Source of the DNA: Paracyclopina nana
Lineage: Eukaryota; Arthropoda; Copepoda; Cyclopoida; Cyclopettidae
DNA: 64,000 nucleotides
NCBI GenBank assembly: GCA_019096065.1
Contig: JAGUCH010000009.1
Coordinates: 10,001-74,000, forward strand
Direction of reading: 5' to 3'
Part shown: positions 35,151-47,689 of the stretch, piece after piece
Position numbering within the stretch: position 1 is the stretch's first letter
Layout of the letters: each line of letters starts with the position of its first letter
Notes under the pieces: generated by a model
The model's database searches: none
What the model saw: the letters and a program-made list of their open reading frames with translations, nothing else
Told to the model about the DNA's origin: nothing
Program-made: the position numbers and the translations under genes

Positions 35151-35360
35151 AAATAATTTTCTGAATCCATTATTTTTTTGGCGGGAAATTCCGTAGTGAA
35201 AAAAAATTAATCAGCTTCAATTTGTTTTTGTTTATGTTCAGGATTTTGGCACTTGTTTCGAATTTTGAATGCCATTTCCTGAATGTGGCTGAAAGCCATG
35301 ATGATGATGAAAATAAGTATGGCAGAATAATCGATTATGATGCATATTCACTGCAACATT

Positions 35361-35710
35361 AGGCCCCGTTCATCTGATCAAAAAAGTCGCGCAAAAACCG
35401 ACTTTGCATTTGCGCACTTTTTCAAATTTTTTGGCCAAAATCAAACTCAAAGAAGTGAGCAAAACAACTTAAATTCTTGAAATCGCAGTATTTTTAGCCT
35501 TATTTTATTTTTTCATTTGTTCGCGCAAATTTCCAGCTTTTTTTAAAAAATGACATTTTGGCGGGTAATTGAGTGAAAGCCAGAGAAAATCCATTTTGTG
35601 GCCGAAATTGGCCTAATTTTACGGCTACTTCTAATTATTTTGCACTTTCGAGCAATTTCAGCTTTTGTTTATAATTTTCATGCTAAATAATATGCAGGTG
35701 AGCAGGGCCT
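35361..35710. mobile_element. 350-bp MITE-like element with terminal inverted repeats
   Basis: The left end AGGCCCCGTTCATCTGA and right end GCAGGTGAGCAGGGCCT are inverted complements. Inside the right half, read in reverse, it carries the family core (GAAATTGCTCGAAAG, then GGCCAATTTCGGCC). It has no coding capacity and is therefore non-autonomous. This is the best-bounded full copy of the family in the window. Confidence 0.7.
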
Positions 35711-36019
35711 TGCACGTTGGTAGACACCGAACAGCTGCAGCTGACAAATGTGATTTCAATCAGTGACTTTCCTGCGTAAAAGAACAGGTGAATACATTGT
35801 AATTATGCGATGACAAAGGGCTTTCAAAAAATGGCCTTAAAAAACATGGCCGCCTTTTTCCTTGATGGCAGATCGGAAAATGGGTCACATTAAAAAAAAG
35901 GACCGTTAAAATCTAATGGTTTTATTCATTTGGCCCGTTATCTGCAAATTTTGGCCATTTCAAGGAACTTTCTAGCCATTTTTTTAAAAGGATCGTTAAC
36001 TTTCCGTTATTCCCATTTG

Positions 36020-36310
36020 GACCGCTAGCTTTTATAACAAACTGGGCCGTTATTACTTATTTCATAGCAAACTGGGCCGTTATTACTCATCTTATATCAA
36101 AGTGGGCCGTTATTACTTATTTTATAACAATCTGGGCAGTTGTTACTTATTCTATAACAGTATTGGCCGTTATTACTTATTTTATAGCAAACTGGGCCGT
36201 TATTACTTATTTTATGGCAAACTGGGCCGTTATTACTTATTTTATAATAATCTGGGCCGTTAATACACACTTGGGCCGCTTTTATATCAAACTGGGCCGT
36301 TATTCATTAC
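36020..36310. repeat. ~31-bp AACTGGGCCGTTATTACTTA minisatellite
   Basis: About nine units with the conserved word GGGCCGTTATTACTTATTTT. Confidence 0.94.
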
Positions 36311-36779
36311 TTTAACCATTTTTTAGCTTCTTTTTTGCTGTTTGTTAGCAAGTTGGCCTAAAGTTGCTATTTTTAGCAACTTGGGCCAATTTTCCGTTTT
36401 TTGGGCCGTTTTTGGTCAATTTCGGCCGCTTTTTACAATTTAGCCTGTTTTGCCAAGTTGGCCAACTTTTGGCAAATTTCGGCGATTTTCGGCAATTTAA
36501 GGCGATTTTTATGTGTGTTTTACTGTTTACATTGTTTACAGTGTGAGTTTACCATGTGCTGCAAAAGCAATTTCTACTTGACTGATTAGCTTAATTGCGT
36601 ACAGGGCGTTGGTGGTCACTAAATTACTTCTAATAAGAATGTTTGCTGTGAATACACCTGGCCCCAAAAATAACGAAATGACACCTGAAAAATTATCATA
36701 CACGATTCATTGGCCAACAGCCAGAAAGATATTTCATCCATAATAGGCAAGGCAGGAAAAATCGGGTCTTAAATTTTAA
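36311..36779. other. Intergenic, unstructured
   Basis: T-rich DNA with scattered TTGGCC/GGGCC words; no gene recognised. Confidence 0.4.
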
Positions 36780-37410
36780 GGTTGAGGACTTGGCTTAACT
36801 CTTAACTTGGAAGACCTAAGACCAAAAAAATGTGACTTAAAACTTCTTTTTGATATGGCTTTACTTATAAGCGTTTCATGACTTAATTTTCACAATTCTC
36901 AAATACTTTTACACCTATCTCAGGACTTATCTTTTCAAAATATGATCACTTATAGCTCTAGTTGATCATAACTAAGTCTACCAGGACTTAACTCATAAGT
37001 CAGCAATGACTTTACACTTAAGTCAACTAGGACTCTACACTTAAGTCTAATAGGACTTAACACTTAAATCTACAAAGACTTTACTCTTATGACTACCAGA
37101 ACTTAACTCTTTAGTCCACAAAGACTTAACTCTTAAGGCTTCCAGGACTTATTTCTTAAGTCTACCAGGACTTAATCTTTACTCCACAATTATTTAACTC
37201 TTACTCCACAAAAACTTAACTCTTTAGTCCATGAGGACTTAACTCTTAAGTCTTCCAGGACTTAACTCTTAAGTCTACCAGGACTTAACTCTTTACTCCA
37301 CAATTATTTAACTCTTTACTCCACAATTATTTAACTCTTTACTCCACAATTATTTAACTCTTTAGTCCACGAGGACTTAACTCTTTGTCCACAAGGACTT
37401 AAGTGTAGCT
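36780..37410. repeat. ~23-bp AGGACTTAACTCTTAAGTC minisatellite
   Basis: About twenty-six units; a small sub-array with CTCCACAATTATTTAACT repeats around 37180-37360. Confidence 0.93.
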
Positions 37411-37984
37411 TTACTCAACTTTTAAGTCTCTCTAGAAAATCTGTTTGAGTGTCTAGATTTTCAATGATCTTGTGTGGGACTTCTGTTATTGTGGTTGGAG
37501 TGGAACAAGGGTTGCCCTAAGCCAAACGAGATGAAACTTCAGTCACACAAGAGAGAGCTAGAGAGGAAATGAATTATTAAGCACATTTCAGTCGATTTCC
37601 TTTCTCTCCTCCTCCATTTTCAGCACATAATCACATGCTACTACAACTGTGATTGTTCATCTGTAAGTCGAAATGTCAACAACATCACGTGTCAGCCAAT
37701 TGAGGCCCTGCTCATCTGCTCCAAAATAACGGATATTTCTATCGCACAAAGAAAGCAAACTGTTGATGTTTCTGCCAAAATTGGCACAAACTGAAAATTA
37801 TGTTGCTCTTTCAAGCAATGATAATATCAACCATGATTTACAGCTGATTGCGGCCTGAACTTCAAAAACAATGCAACTATTGATTGACAAAAGAGGCCAA
37901 AAATAAGGCTTTTCAAATACTTAAAAATAGATTGAAGCATAATGATGTTAATAACTAAATTAAGGCCTGCTTAATTAACTTTAG
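37411..37984. other. Intergenic, with a MITE-like segment
   Basis: AGGCCCTGCTCATCTGC at 37703-37719 is a family terminus, followed by a reversed core-like segment up to ~37850. No gene. Confidence 0.5.
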
Positions 37985-38285
37985 TCTTAGGACTTTGCTC
38001 TTAAGTCTTGGGGCTTAACTAATAAGTCTTCGGACTTAACTCATAAGTCTTAGGACTTAACTCATAAGTCTTAGGACTTAACTCATAAGTCTTAGGACTT
38101 CACTCATAAGTCTTAGGACTTCACTCATAAGTCTTAGGACTTCACTCATAAGTCTTAGGACTTAACTCATAAGTCTTAGGACTTAACTCATAAGTCTTAG
38201 GACTTAACTCATAAGTCTTAGGACTTAACAAATAAGTCTTAGGACTTAACTCAATGAAGAATCTTAGGACTTAACTTAAAGTTAC
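37985..38285. repeat. 21-bp GGACTTAACTCATAAGTCTT minisatellite
   Basis: About thirteen nearly identical units; one of the most homogeneous arrays here. Confidence 0.96.
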
Positions 38286-38699
38286 TCTACGGATTTAATT
38301 ATTTTAAAAGTGAAAATTGATTTTTGATATACTCCTTGAAAGAAAAGCTCTTCAAAGGGATTATAAAGTTCTCTTGTGACTCATTACCAATTAATTCATT
38401 GATGTCAGTTTTTGAGGTGCTCATCTAAATGCCTCAAAAAATTGATTTCTTTGAGACATCGATTTTTTTAAAGAAGCCAAATTAGTCAATTATCACGAGT
38501 TTTGAATACTGAGCTTCAGGTGAACACCACATCAAGATGTGATGGTGAGTGATTTCACGTTCGTGATTCAAGCCTCATTTTGTTTCCTTGGCCAAAAAAG
38601 GGAGGAGCCAAAAAATCCAGAAAAGCTAACACTCAAATAAAAGTTTTTCTCTTCGCGTTCAATCTTTGCTTCCTAGAGACCCGCCATAAGTTTGAGACT

Positions 38700-39180
38700 G
38701 AGCTGAAACTGTGAGTCATATTGAGTAGTGACTCAGTTTTGCTGAGCTGAAATCCCGAATACTGAGCTGAAATCACTGAGATTATCTCAGCATTACTGAG
38801 CTTGCCTTAACCTAACTAAGCTAGTCTCAGCCTTATTGAGCTTGTCTCAGCCTTACTGAGCTTGTATCATCCTAACTGAGCTTGTCTCAGCCTTACTGAG
38901 CTTTTCTAATTCTTACTGAGCTTGTCTCAGCCTTACTGAGCTTGTATCATCCTAACTGAGCTTGTCTCAGCCTTACTGAGCTTTTCTAATTCTTAGTGAG
39001 CTTGTCTCAGCCTAACTGAGCTGGTCTTGCCTAACTGAGCTTGTCTCAGCCTTACTGAGCTTTTCTAATTCTTAATGAGCTTGTTCCATTATTAATTAGC
39101 TTGTCTCAGCCTTACTTAGCTTATCTCAATCTTACTGAGGATATCTCAATTGCACTGAGCTTATCTCAGTATGACTTAGC
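38700..39180. repeat. 20-bp CTTACTGAGCTTGTCTCAGC minisatellite
   Basis: About twenty-two units, with a longer repeat of ~100 bp (block ending TTTTCTAATTCTTA near 38913, 38995 and 39073). Confidence 0.94.
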
Positions 39181-39417
39181 TCTCATCATTATTATATTCA
39201 TAAGTTTTTCTGATTTCTTTGAGGATTAGTTGATCCTAAATTAATTGAACTGAGCTGTCATCACTTCTGCTGAGCTCTTTTCGCTTTAGCTCATGCAAGT
39301 TTTGCTGAGCTCACACTCACTCTGCTATATTTTTTTCTGACCTTGTCTCAGTAGCATTCTTGGCTCATAAAAGCTGTAAGCTCTTGTACTTAGTAGTTTC
39401 CCTGTTTCAGCTTCAAA

Positions 39418-39590
39418 TTAGGAATTCATCGAGTGCATGAAGTATGCATTTGGGATATCCCCTTCGACTGTTATAGCTGGCATTGAAGCTCAGACACTTT
39501 AAATTCTCATAGCTCTCATTCATATTTGAACCAAAGGCAAACACAACCACTACAGAAGCCAGAGTCAACGAGAAAGCCAGCCATTATTAA
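39418..39590. repeat. Degenerate inverted copy of family A
   Basis: The reverse complement of 32030-32331 aligns here through ATGCATTTGGGATA, then CCCCTT, ACTTTAAATTCTCAT and CTCTCATTCATATTTGAACC. It is clearly older than the two near-identical copies. Confidence 0.7.
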
Positions 39591-39719
39591 TGATAATGTG
39601 ATTTATGGCAAAGGTTGTGTCTTATCACATACCACTTAAAAAAGGGCTCTGTCTGTTGTCTGATGGCTCAAAGAGCCATATTGCTCAAATATCCTTATGC
39701 CTAATATCAGAGCTGAAAT

Positions 39720-40440
39720 AATCACATGGCCTCATGGCTCTAAGGTGGAGTCTCATGAAGTTTCATGGGACATCAAGGCTCACTGGAGGATTCTCTTGGC
39801 TCATAGAGTCTCATGGGGAGTCATGGCTCATAGTCTCATAGGGCCAAATGGCTCATAAAGGCTCATGGGGCCTCATGGCTCACAGGAGAAGTCTCATGGC
39901 TCATTGAGTCTCATTGGGCCTCATGGCTCATAGTCTCATGGAGCCTCATGGCTCATAGTCTCATGGAGCCTCATGGCTCATAGTCTCATGGCTCAAAGTC
40001 TCATGGAGCCTCATGGAGCCTCATGGCTCATAGTCTCACGGTTCATAGTCTCATGGCTCATAGTCTCATGGCTCATAGTCTCATGGCTCATAGTCTCATG
40101 GCTCATAGTCTCATGGCTCATAGTCTCATGGCTCATAGTCTCATGGCTCATAGTCTCATGACTCATAGTCTCATGGCTCATAGTCTCATGGCTCATAGTC
40201 TCATGGCTCATAGTCTCATGGCTCATAGTCTCATGGCTCATAGTCTCATGGCTCATAGTCTCATGGCTCATAGTTTCATGGCTCAAAGTCTCATGGCTCA
40301 TAGTCTCATGGCTCATAGTCTCATGGCTCATAGTCTCATGGCTCATAGTCTCATGGGGCCTCATGGCTCACAGGAGGATTCTCATGGCTCATTGAGTCTC
40401 ATGGAGCCTGATGGCTCACAGGGGAGGCTCATGGCTCAGT
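39720..40440. repeat. 15-bp CTCATGGCTCATAGT minisatellite
   Basis: About twenty-six almost perfect units between 39940 and 40350, flanked by degenerate GGCTCATGGGGCC variants. The 15-bp period keeps frames open on both strands (AHSLM, SHETM); no evidence of coding. Confidence 0.97.
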
Positions 40441-42739
40441 GTACACTTTCAATGAAAGGGAGTCTTTTGGCTCATAGAGGCTCCTCAGTGCAGTGGCTGT
40501 TTGTGTGAGCATTAGAAAAAGTTGCATGACAGGACTCCTCCTCGGTTTTCTGTGTGTGTTTTTTTTCTCCTATAAAAGGCGAGAAAAATACTTTTGTGCC
40601 ATGAAGGGAGCCAAGACAACCAGAGTGAAATGTCGACACACAAAAGCTTGAAAGCGAAACCTTGTTGCTCCTAATTGTCAGCTAGGAAAAACTTTCAAAC
40701 CTTCAACTTGGGAAATCTCACTTTTTTTCTCCATGTACTTATATATATAGTTCAGGCTGATCCAGGGAATTGTGGACGCAAAAAGCAAAATTTTTCATTT
40801 CATTTTGGAAGAAATATCGATGTGGAATACATTTGGAAATTGCTTGCAAGATCAATTTGGTTTTCTTTTGTTGCTCGGTTAAGCCAATTTCAGCTGAAGA
40901 AATGGGAAGAAATTAAGAAAAATCCGCTTATAAAAAACTTTTTTTGCCAAAATTGTAATCTCTTAGGTCTTAATCAGTCTTTTTAGTTCAATTTTAGATT
41001 AGCACAGATGGTTTTCATTTTAGGCCTAATTTCTTTGAAATTGAGTCTTATTTTATGCATTAACGTAATATAAAATATTTTTTGGTAGGGTCAGCATTTT
41101 TTCTGTTGTTTACTACTGGTTAATTTTTCCCTGTACATTTATGTTGAATTCATTTTTCCATTTACTTTTGGGGTCAATTACCCTCAATTGTGGCTTGTTT
41201 GTGCAAGTTTTGGGTCTAATTTTACCAGGTCCTCATTTAACACGATATTAATTGCACCTAATTTAGGCAAAATGCTTTCCAAAATGAGCAGAAATAACTA
41301 AACAAACATGGGCACAAAAATGAATTTTAGGACAAAACATCAAAAAATATTACAATTCATTAAGAAACTCAAACTGACTTTCAATTTGACTTTAAAAGTA
41401 GTAATAACTTGACGCAATCATTCAGAAATAAACTAATAGTGCTTAATGTAATGATTTGCAATATTTTTGCCAAATTTGCTCAAAACCCGCATATTTAATC
41501 CAATTTCCATTGATTTCCCCCCATTTTTTGGCTTGACCATGCAACAAAAGAAAATCATATTGGAGTTTCAAGCAATTTCCAATTGTTTTTTGCAGCAATA
41601 TTTTGCCCAAAAAAATATATATGCGGATGAGCTATGGTTAAAAAAGGCTTGAAAATTAACTAAATATGCTATAATACTGTGTGTATGTCAGATATAGCGT
41701 GCACAAGTGAGGCCATCCTTTATTCATGTCAGCGATTTTTTCCCCAGCATAGAATAGTTCGAGGCTCGAATCATCTGATGACCAACATTTTCCAAAAATA
41801 TTGAACTCAAACCCAAGACAAAAAATATCATCAAGAAGCAAAAAAATAGCTCTTGCTGCACTGATTTACCAATCATGGTCAAGCAATTTCCTTGGCATTT
41901 CTTACAATGTAGCAATATTATTTAAACAATTATATAATTTTTAATAGTTTTACTATTAATGATATTCTCGGAAAGTATTCAGCTTCGACACATTAAAAGA
42001 TAATATTTATTGAAATGCTGTTTGTTTGGAAGAGAATAGCTGTAAAAGCAATTTTAAGCAAATGTGACGTAATATCTTCAAAGTTGATTGTCCATAATTG
42101 GTAAATTGGCTCCCCAAGAAATATTTTTCTGCTACTTGATGACATTTTTTGTCTTGGCTTTGGGTTCAATATTTTTGGCAAATGTTGTTTTATAATATGA
42201 ATTAGGTGAGAAGGGCCTCAGTAGCCGTAGTATATGAACACATGTATTTAGTGTCTATTATTCATGGCAGCCATGATTATTATGTGTCGTCCACCAAAGT
42301 CCCTCATGACACGATTCTTCTTCTTCTTCTTCGCTATGGCTCTGAATTTTTCATCAGCCACTTTCCACTTTCTCACTCACGCATTCCTCGCTTAACTGGC
42401 TTTTTCTGACATGTTTTGCCCACTTTCGAGCAGTGTTCAGCTACCTCACAATGTGGTTGATGTTTGGGCAAAACATTGCTGTGAAAACCGAATTAAAATT
42501 GCTCGAAGCTTCAATTTGATTTGCTTTTGTTGCATGGTCAAGCCAATTTTGGCCAACAAATATGTAAAAATCCAGATGAAGCTGGAAATTTGCTATTTTT
42601 GCGTAATAATGAGCAAGGCCTTACTTAAGGTCTTATGTTTAAAAAGTAGATGTTTTTAGTATTTCCCTTTTAAGTTTGATTCTTAACATGTAGCCAAGTC
42701 CAATTCCAAGACTTGCTTATTTGATGGCCTTTTGACTTA
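40441..42739. other. Intergenic with several core copies of the dispersed family
   Basis: Core-like copies near 40780-40940 (AATTGCTTGCAAGATCAATT, then TAAGCCAATTTCAGC), 41450-41600 (reversed) and 42430-42620; a family end TAGGTGAGAAGGGCCT at 42203-42218. A TATAAAAGG word at 40571 precedes an ATG at 40601 that opens only 17 codons. A short dispersed repeat at 42286-42372 (CCACCAAAGTCCCTCATGAC) recurs at 43318-43383. No convincing gene. Confidence 0.5.
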
Positions 42740-43260
42740 GCCTTGATATTTCTTAAATTAGATCCGTTCGAACTCAAGTCCGCGTTCGAAATTAAGTCTG
42801 CTCAAAAATGACAAACTGTGAATTAAGTCCGACTTTAAAGTCCGCTCGAAATTTAGTCCGAACCAAAATGGCTAACTTTAAATTAAGTCCGTCGTTTAAG
42901 ACCGCTCAAAATTATTTTTAAGTCCACTAGAAGAGACCGCGTTCGAATTCAGTCCGCAACAAAACGGCAAACTTTAATTTAAGTCCGACTTTTAAGTCCG
43001 CTCGAAATTTAGTCCGCGTTCGAAATTAAGTCTGCTCAAAAATGACAAACTGTGAATTAAGTCCGACTTTTAAGTCAGCTCGAAATTTAGTCCGAACCAA
43101 AATGGCTAACTTTAAATTAAGTCCGTCGTTTAAGTCCGCTCAAAATTATTTTTAAGTCCACTAGAAAAGACCGCGTTCGAATTCAGTCCGCAACAAAACG
43201 GCAAACTTTTAAGTTTAAGTCCGACTTTTAAGTCCGCTCGAATTTTAAGTCTGGCTTCAA
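42740..43260. repeat. Higher-order repeat (~234 bp) of AAGTCCGCTCGAAA units
   Basis: Short units of AAGTCCGACTTTTAAGTCCG type are organised into a longer unit: CGAAATTAAGTCTGCTCAAA occurs near 42788 and again near 43022, with the order of variants preserved between copies. It is CpG-richer than its neighbours. Confidence 0.9.
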
Positions 43261-43479
43261 TTCGAGCGTGTACAGTAAACTGTGGATGTGTTTTTGACCT
43301 TTTTTCGGTTTGATTATGTCCACCAAATTCCCTCATGACACACACGCTTCTTCGCTGCTGAATTTTTCATCAACCACTTTCCCAGTAGCTCAGTCCTCAG
43401 CTGGACCTCATCACGCGCCACAGTGGATTATTTGGCCGCGCATACTGCCAACCTCCCTTTCTTCTTAAACAAACTTGGA

Positions 43480-44520
43480 ATCTTAAATATCATTTTAAAT
43501 TCTACTCCATTTTCAGCTCTATACTTATTGTGTTGATATTTATGCAAAATATCGACGAAAAAATTAATTTAAAATTGATTGAAATTGCAACAAGATTAGC
43601 TGTTGTTGCTTATTCAAGCCAATTTTGGCCAAGAAATGTGAAAAAAAGTCCCTTGAAAGTGGCGTGAACTTGCTTTTTTTCCTAAAAAATATCGCATATT
43701 ATGGCTTTTATCCGTTTTCACTCGAATAATATTATGCGAAATATCAGAATTAGCAAAATTGGCTCAAAAGTGAGATTAGAGTATTTGTTAAAAATTAAGC
43801 CAATTTAAGCCTAAAACCGGGGTCAATTTGGCTTCATTTTGCTTCATGTCAACTCAAATCTTCACAATTTCCTTCAATTTCACCAAATTTCAAAATAAAA
43901 AATAAATTAGGAAAAGTATGCGCGCTGCAAGAGTGGAATAGGCCACTGTGCACGCGCCATGCTTTCACGCCCTCAGTTGCGCGCATTCTGCCCTTTGATA
44001 AATCAGAGCTAATAAATTTGACAAGAGAGTGCATAAAAGTGACTTATGCTGAGCATTACTCATCTAATTAGTGACTGCAAAAGCAAAATAAACCCATTCA
44101 TTTATTATTTTGGCGAAATCACAAATCTAGTTCACCTTCAAAAAAAAAAAAGAAAAAAAAATAATAATAATAAATAAAAAAATAAAAAAATTTCTGCGTT
44201 TAAAATTTTTTAAAATTGAACTTAGTCAAAGTTTAGGCTTAGTTTTTAGCAATTTTCTACTTTAATTTCACTCCATTTTCAGCGCCTTTTTGTGTTGATA
44301 TTTTAGCAAAATATCAATGTGAAAAACAGTTCAAAATTGCTTGCAAGTCCAGTAAAATTAGCAATTGTTGCTTTTTCAAGCCAATTTTGGGCAACAAATG
44401 TGGCCAAATCCACTACAACTGGCTCGAATCTGCTCTCCTTGCGAAATATTCGTATAAAATATCGCATATTATGGAGCCAGGTGAATTTAAGTAGCACGTA
44501 AACTGGGCCTTAAGTTTAAG
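43480..44520. mobile_element. Two adjacent copies of the dispersed foldback/MITE core
   Basis: Both 43490-43760 and 44265-44515 read CTCCATTTTCAGC, then TGTGTTGATATTT(T/A), AAAATAT, AAAATTG, TCAAGCCAATTTTGG, ending in ATATCGCATATTATGG; the right copy continues into a GGGCCT-type end (44504). An A-rich tract (44139-44190) lies between them. No coding sequence. Confidence 0.6.
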
Positions 44521-44829
44521 GCGGATTTAAGGCGCAACTGAGGAAGTTTGAGGCAAGTAGTTTTGAGCTGTGATTGCCCCTATTTCTTGGCCATTTCCCC
44601 ATGACTTATTCATGGCGAGATAGAGGCACAAAAAGCCTTAATGGTCACTTTGCTGGCTTATTATAAATGAGGAGGAAAACAAAATTACTTATGGTTGATG
44701 CATTGCTACTTCTGCCAGAGGAAGACACCATAAATCACATATAGTAAATAACAGCATTTGTACTACATTGTCATTGCACTGTACAATGGCTGTGTTCACC
44801 TGCACATTTTGCCAAAGTGTTGTACTACA

Positions 44830-45470
44830 ACTTGAGTCTAACTTAGGGTTGTCTAATTTAGGGTTGTCTAATTAAGGTTTGTCTAATTTAGGGTTGTCTA
44901 ATCTTGATTAGCCTAATGTTTAATGTTGCCTACCTAAAATGTGTCTCATTTAGGCCTGTCTTCATGAGCGATGTCTAATTAGCATTGTCTAATTTAGGGT
45001 TGTCTAACTAAGGTTTGTCTAATTTAGGGTTGTCTAATCTTGATTAGCCTAATATTTAATGTTGCCTACCTAAAATGTGTCTCATTTAGGCCTATCTTCA
45101 TGAGCGATGTCTAATTAGCATTGTCTAATTTAGGGTTGTCTAATTAAGGTTTGTCTAATTTAGGGTTGTCTAATCTTGATTAGCCAAATATTTAATGTTG
45201 TCTACCTAAAATGTGTCTCATTTAGGCCTGTCTTCATGAGCGATGTCTAATTAGCTATGTCAGGGTTGTCTAATTAAGGTTTGTCTAATTTAGGGTTGTC
45301 TAAGTAAGGTTTGTCTAATTTAGGGTTGCCTAATCTTGATTAGCCTATTATTTAATGTTGTCTACAAAAAATGTGTCTCATTTAGGACTTTCCTAATGAG
45401 CATTGTCTAACTTAGGGTTGTCTAATTTATTAAAAGTTGTCGCATATAGAGCTGTGTTAACCTTTATCTA
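44830..45470. repeat. Higher-order repeat (~138 bp) of TTTAGGGTTGTCTAA units
   Basis: About four copies of a 138-bp block, each with several GGGTTGTCTAATT(T/A)A words followed by CTTGATTAGCC, TTTAATGTTG, CCTACCTAAAATGTGTCTC and CTTCATGAGCGATGTC. Fresh substitutions distinguish the copies. Confidence 0.93.
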
Positions 45471-45673
45471 ACTTAGGGCTGTCCAAGTTGCCTACCTAAA
45501 ATTTGTCTTATTTAAGGCTGTTTAAATAAGCGTTACATTACTTAGGGCTGTCTAAAAAAGCATTAGATAACTTATTAGGGTAATCTACCTAAGGCCTTTT
45601 CACCTCATGATTGTTTGCATCAGGGTTGTCTAATTTAGACAGGTTGGGACGATGTTTTTTGCTTTTTGGTATT

Positions 45674-45975
45674 GGATTGCTTGAAAGTCGAATTTGATTT
45701 GAACACAAATTAAAGCCCAATTTGGCAAATTTGCAAGTTTCGGTAGGGCCTTAGTTGACTTAAAAGCAGGGCAATCGAATTTATTGACGGCTTTTGCACT
45801 GTTTGTTGCTTTTTCTCGTCATTTGGTTCAAATATGAATGAGAGCCATGAGAATTTAAAGTGAGTGTGTCTGGCTACTTTACGAAGGTGGAATATAGGGG
45901 CTATCCCAAATGCATAACTCATGATGGGCTCAATGAATTTATCATTGGCTCGATTCGACCTTTATGCATTGTTCA
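45674..45975. repeat. 302-bp duplicated segment, copy 2 (family A)
   Basis: Same orientation as 32030-32331 and >99% identical by eye. The flanks differ completely at both edges, so it is a discrete insertion or duplication, not part of a larger segment. Confidence 0.93.
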
Positions 45976-46268
45976 CTGTTCTACTTTTTCTTGCGAAAGC
46001 CCAACAATGATCATAAATCATAACAGATTTGACAACTTTAAATTAAGGCTGAATTGCAGTGTGAAAAAAGAGCTGAAATTACTTTAAGGAACAATTGTGA
46101 ATTGCAGCTATGCAGTTTAGCCAATTTTGGCTATTGAAGGCTATTTTTCTGAAGCATAACACAAATTTGGCCACTCTATGGCAAAAATGGTTTTTTTAGT
46201 TCAAATATTGGCTTTTTTTTTGGCATTTTTTGGCTTTATTCGGCCCCATTTTCAGATTGAGGCGTTTC

Positions 46269-46470
46269 TTGAGTTGAATTGGGGAAATCCCTGTTGAATT
46301 ATCAATAGAAGCATTACTAGTATCAAGTACGTAGCAATGCATAGCTAAATATTCAATGTTCTTATGAAATATCCATATTGCTCTCATGTTGACTATTTCA
46401 TAGAGGACTGAAATTTTAAACAACCGTCTCATAATTGATCAGCAAGAAGGGAAACCCCAGAATAACAAAT
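46269..46470. repeat. Dispersed repeat family B, copy 2
   Basis: Aligns with 11317-11490 (GGGGAAATCCCTGTTGAATT, then CTGAAATTTTAAACAAC and CTCATAATTGATCAG). Has small indels relative to copy 1. Confidence 0.65.
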
Positions 46471-46584
46471 GCAATAAACTGCCAGAAAGAGCCAAAATTG
46501 AGCATTGATCTGCCAAAAAGCAACACCTTTATAAAATAGAAAGTTTTGCAACTATTCTATGTAACTTCTTGGCTATTTATTTTT

Positions 46585-47100
46585 ATCTGTAGCAACTGTT
46601 TATTAAAAATAGCAACTATTTATTGAAAAAAGCAACTATTTATTAAAAATAGCAACTACTCAATGTAAATAGCAACTATTCAATGTAAATAGCAACTATT
46701 CAATGTAAATAGCAACTATTCAATGTAAATAGCAACTATTCAATGTAAATAGCAACTATTCAATGTAAATAGCAACTATTCAATGTAAATAGCAACTATT
46801 TATCGTCATTAGCAACTATTTATCGTAAATAGCAACTATTTATCGTAAATAGCAACTATTCAATGTAAATAGCAACTATTCAATGTAAATAGCAACTATT
46901 TATCGTAAATAGCAACTATTCAATGTAAATAGCAACTATCTATTGTAAATACCAACTTTTTATTGTAAATAGCAACTATTTAAATGTAAATACCAACTAT
47001 CTATTGTAAATACCAACTTTTTATTGTATATATCAACTATGCAATGTAAATAGCAACTATACAATGTAAATAGCAACTATTCAATGTAAACTAGAAACTT
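46585..47100. repeat. 20-bp AGCAACTATTCAATGTAAAT minisatellite
   Basis: About twenty-six units; the 46660-46795 block has seven essentially identical copies, while flanking blocks carry TTTATCGT or TTTATTGT variants. Confidence 0.97.
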
Positions 47101-47689
47101 ATTAAGGTTCATTTGTATTAAATTGGCAGCAATAAAAACTAAATAATATTGACAATAAACAACAATTGTTGACAGTAAATTTGCAACTATTAACCATAAA
47201 TTAGCAATTGAATTTATTATGATTTTAGACTTTTGGCAGTAAATTGGCAGCTCTTGACTGTAAATATGCAAAAGGTTATTCTAAGTGTGCCTGCTATTTA
47301 TTTGCAAATAGCAAAATGACATCCATATAAATCTGAGAGAATTTGGTGCAAATCAAAGCTAAAATAGTACAATTGTACAAATCTGGTTGACATTTGTTGG
47401 AGAAAAAAGCCTGGAAATGTCATGCTAGTACAATGGTGATATTTGTGGAAAAAAGGGAATATTGTATTGAGAAAAGCAATCAGATTTGTGTCATCATAAA
47501 GGGCATAAAGATAACCTCGTTACAAGCACGGAATTCTTATATGCGCACAGTAGAGATAAAAAAGGCGGGATTTCAATGGCTGCAATCCTCCACTGTGCTC
47601 GCCTATTATCAGCCTCCCAATGCCATCTTCATCTGCTGCATATTACGCTAGTTATATATGTAAACAAAAAGGAAATCGTTACCATTAAA
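47101..47689. other. Intergenic, unstructured
   Basis: AT-rich; 85-codon frame at 47394-47651 has no recognisable features. A weak MITE-like end (CATCTTCATCTGCTGCATAT) lies near 47622. Confidence 0.4.

Noticed and set aside
37985..38285. CRISPR-like regular direct repeats (and the other ~20-bp arrays)
   Set aside because: Units are contiguous without unique spacers, and the genome is eukaryotic.
40011..40364. 117-codon minus-strand ORF of SHETM repeats and a 161-codon plus-strand ORF of AHSLM repeats
   Set aside because: Both arise from one 15-bp minisatellite with no stop in the unit; no start context, splice signal or codon bias.
40571..40651. TATAAAAGG followed by ATG 30 nt later
   Set aside because: The frame closes after 17 codons and no splice donor or homology supports a gene.
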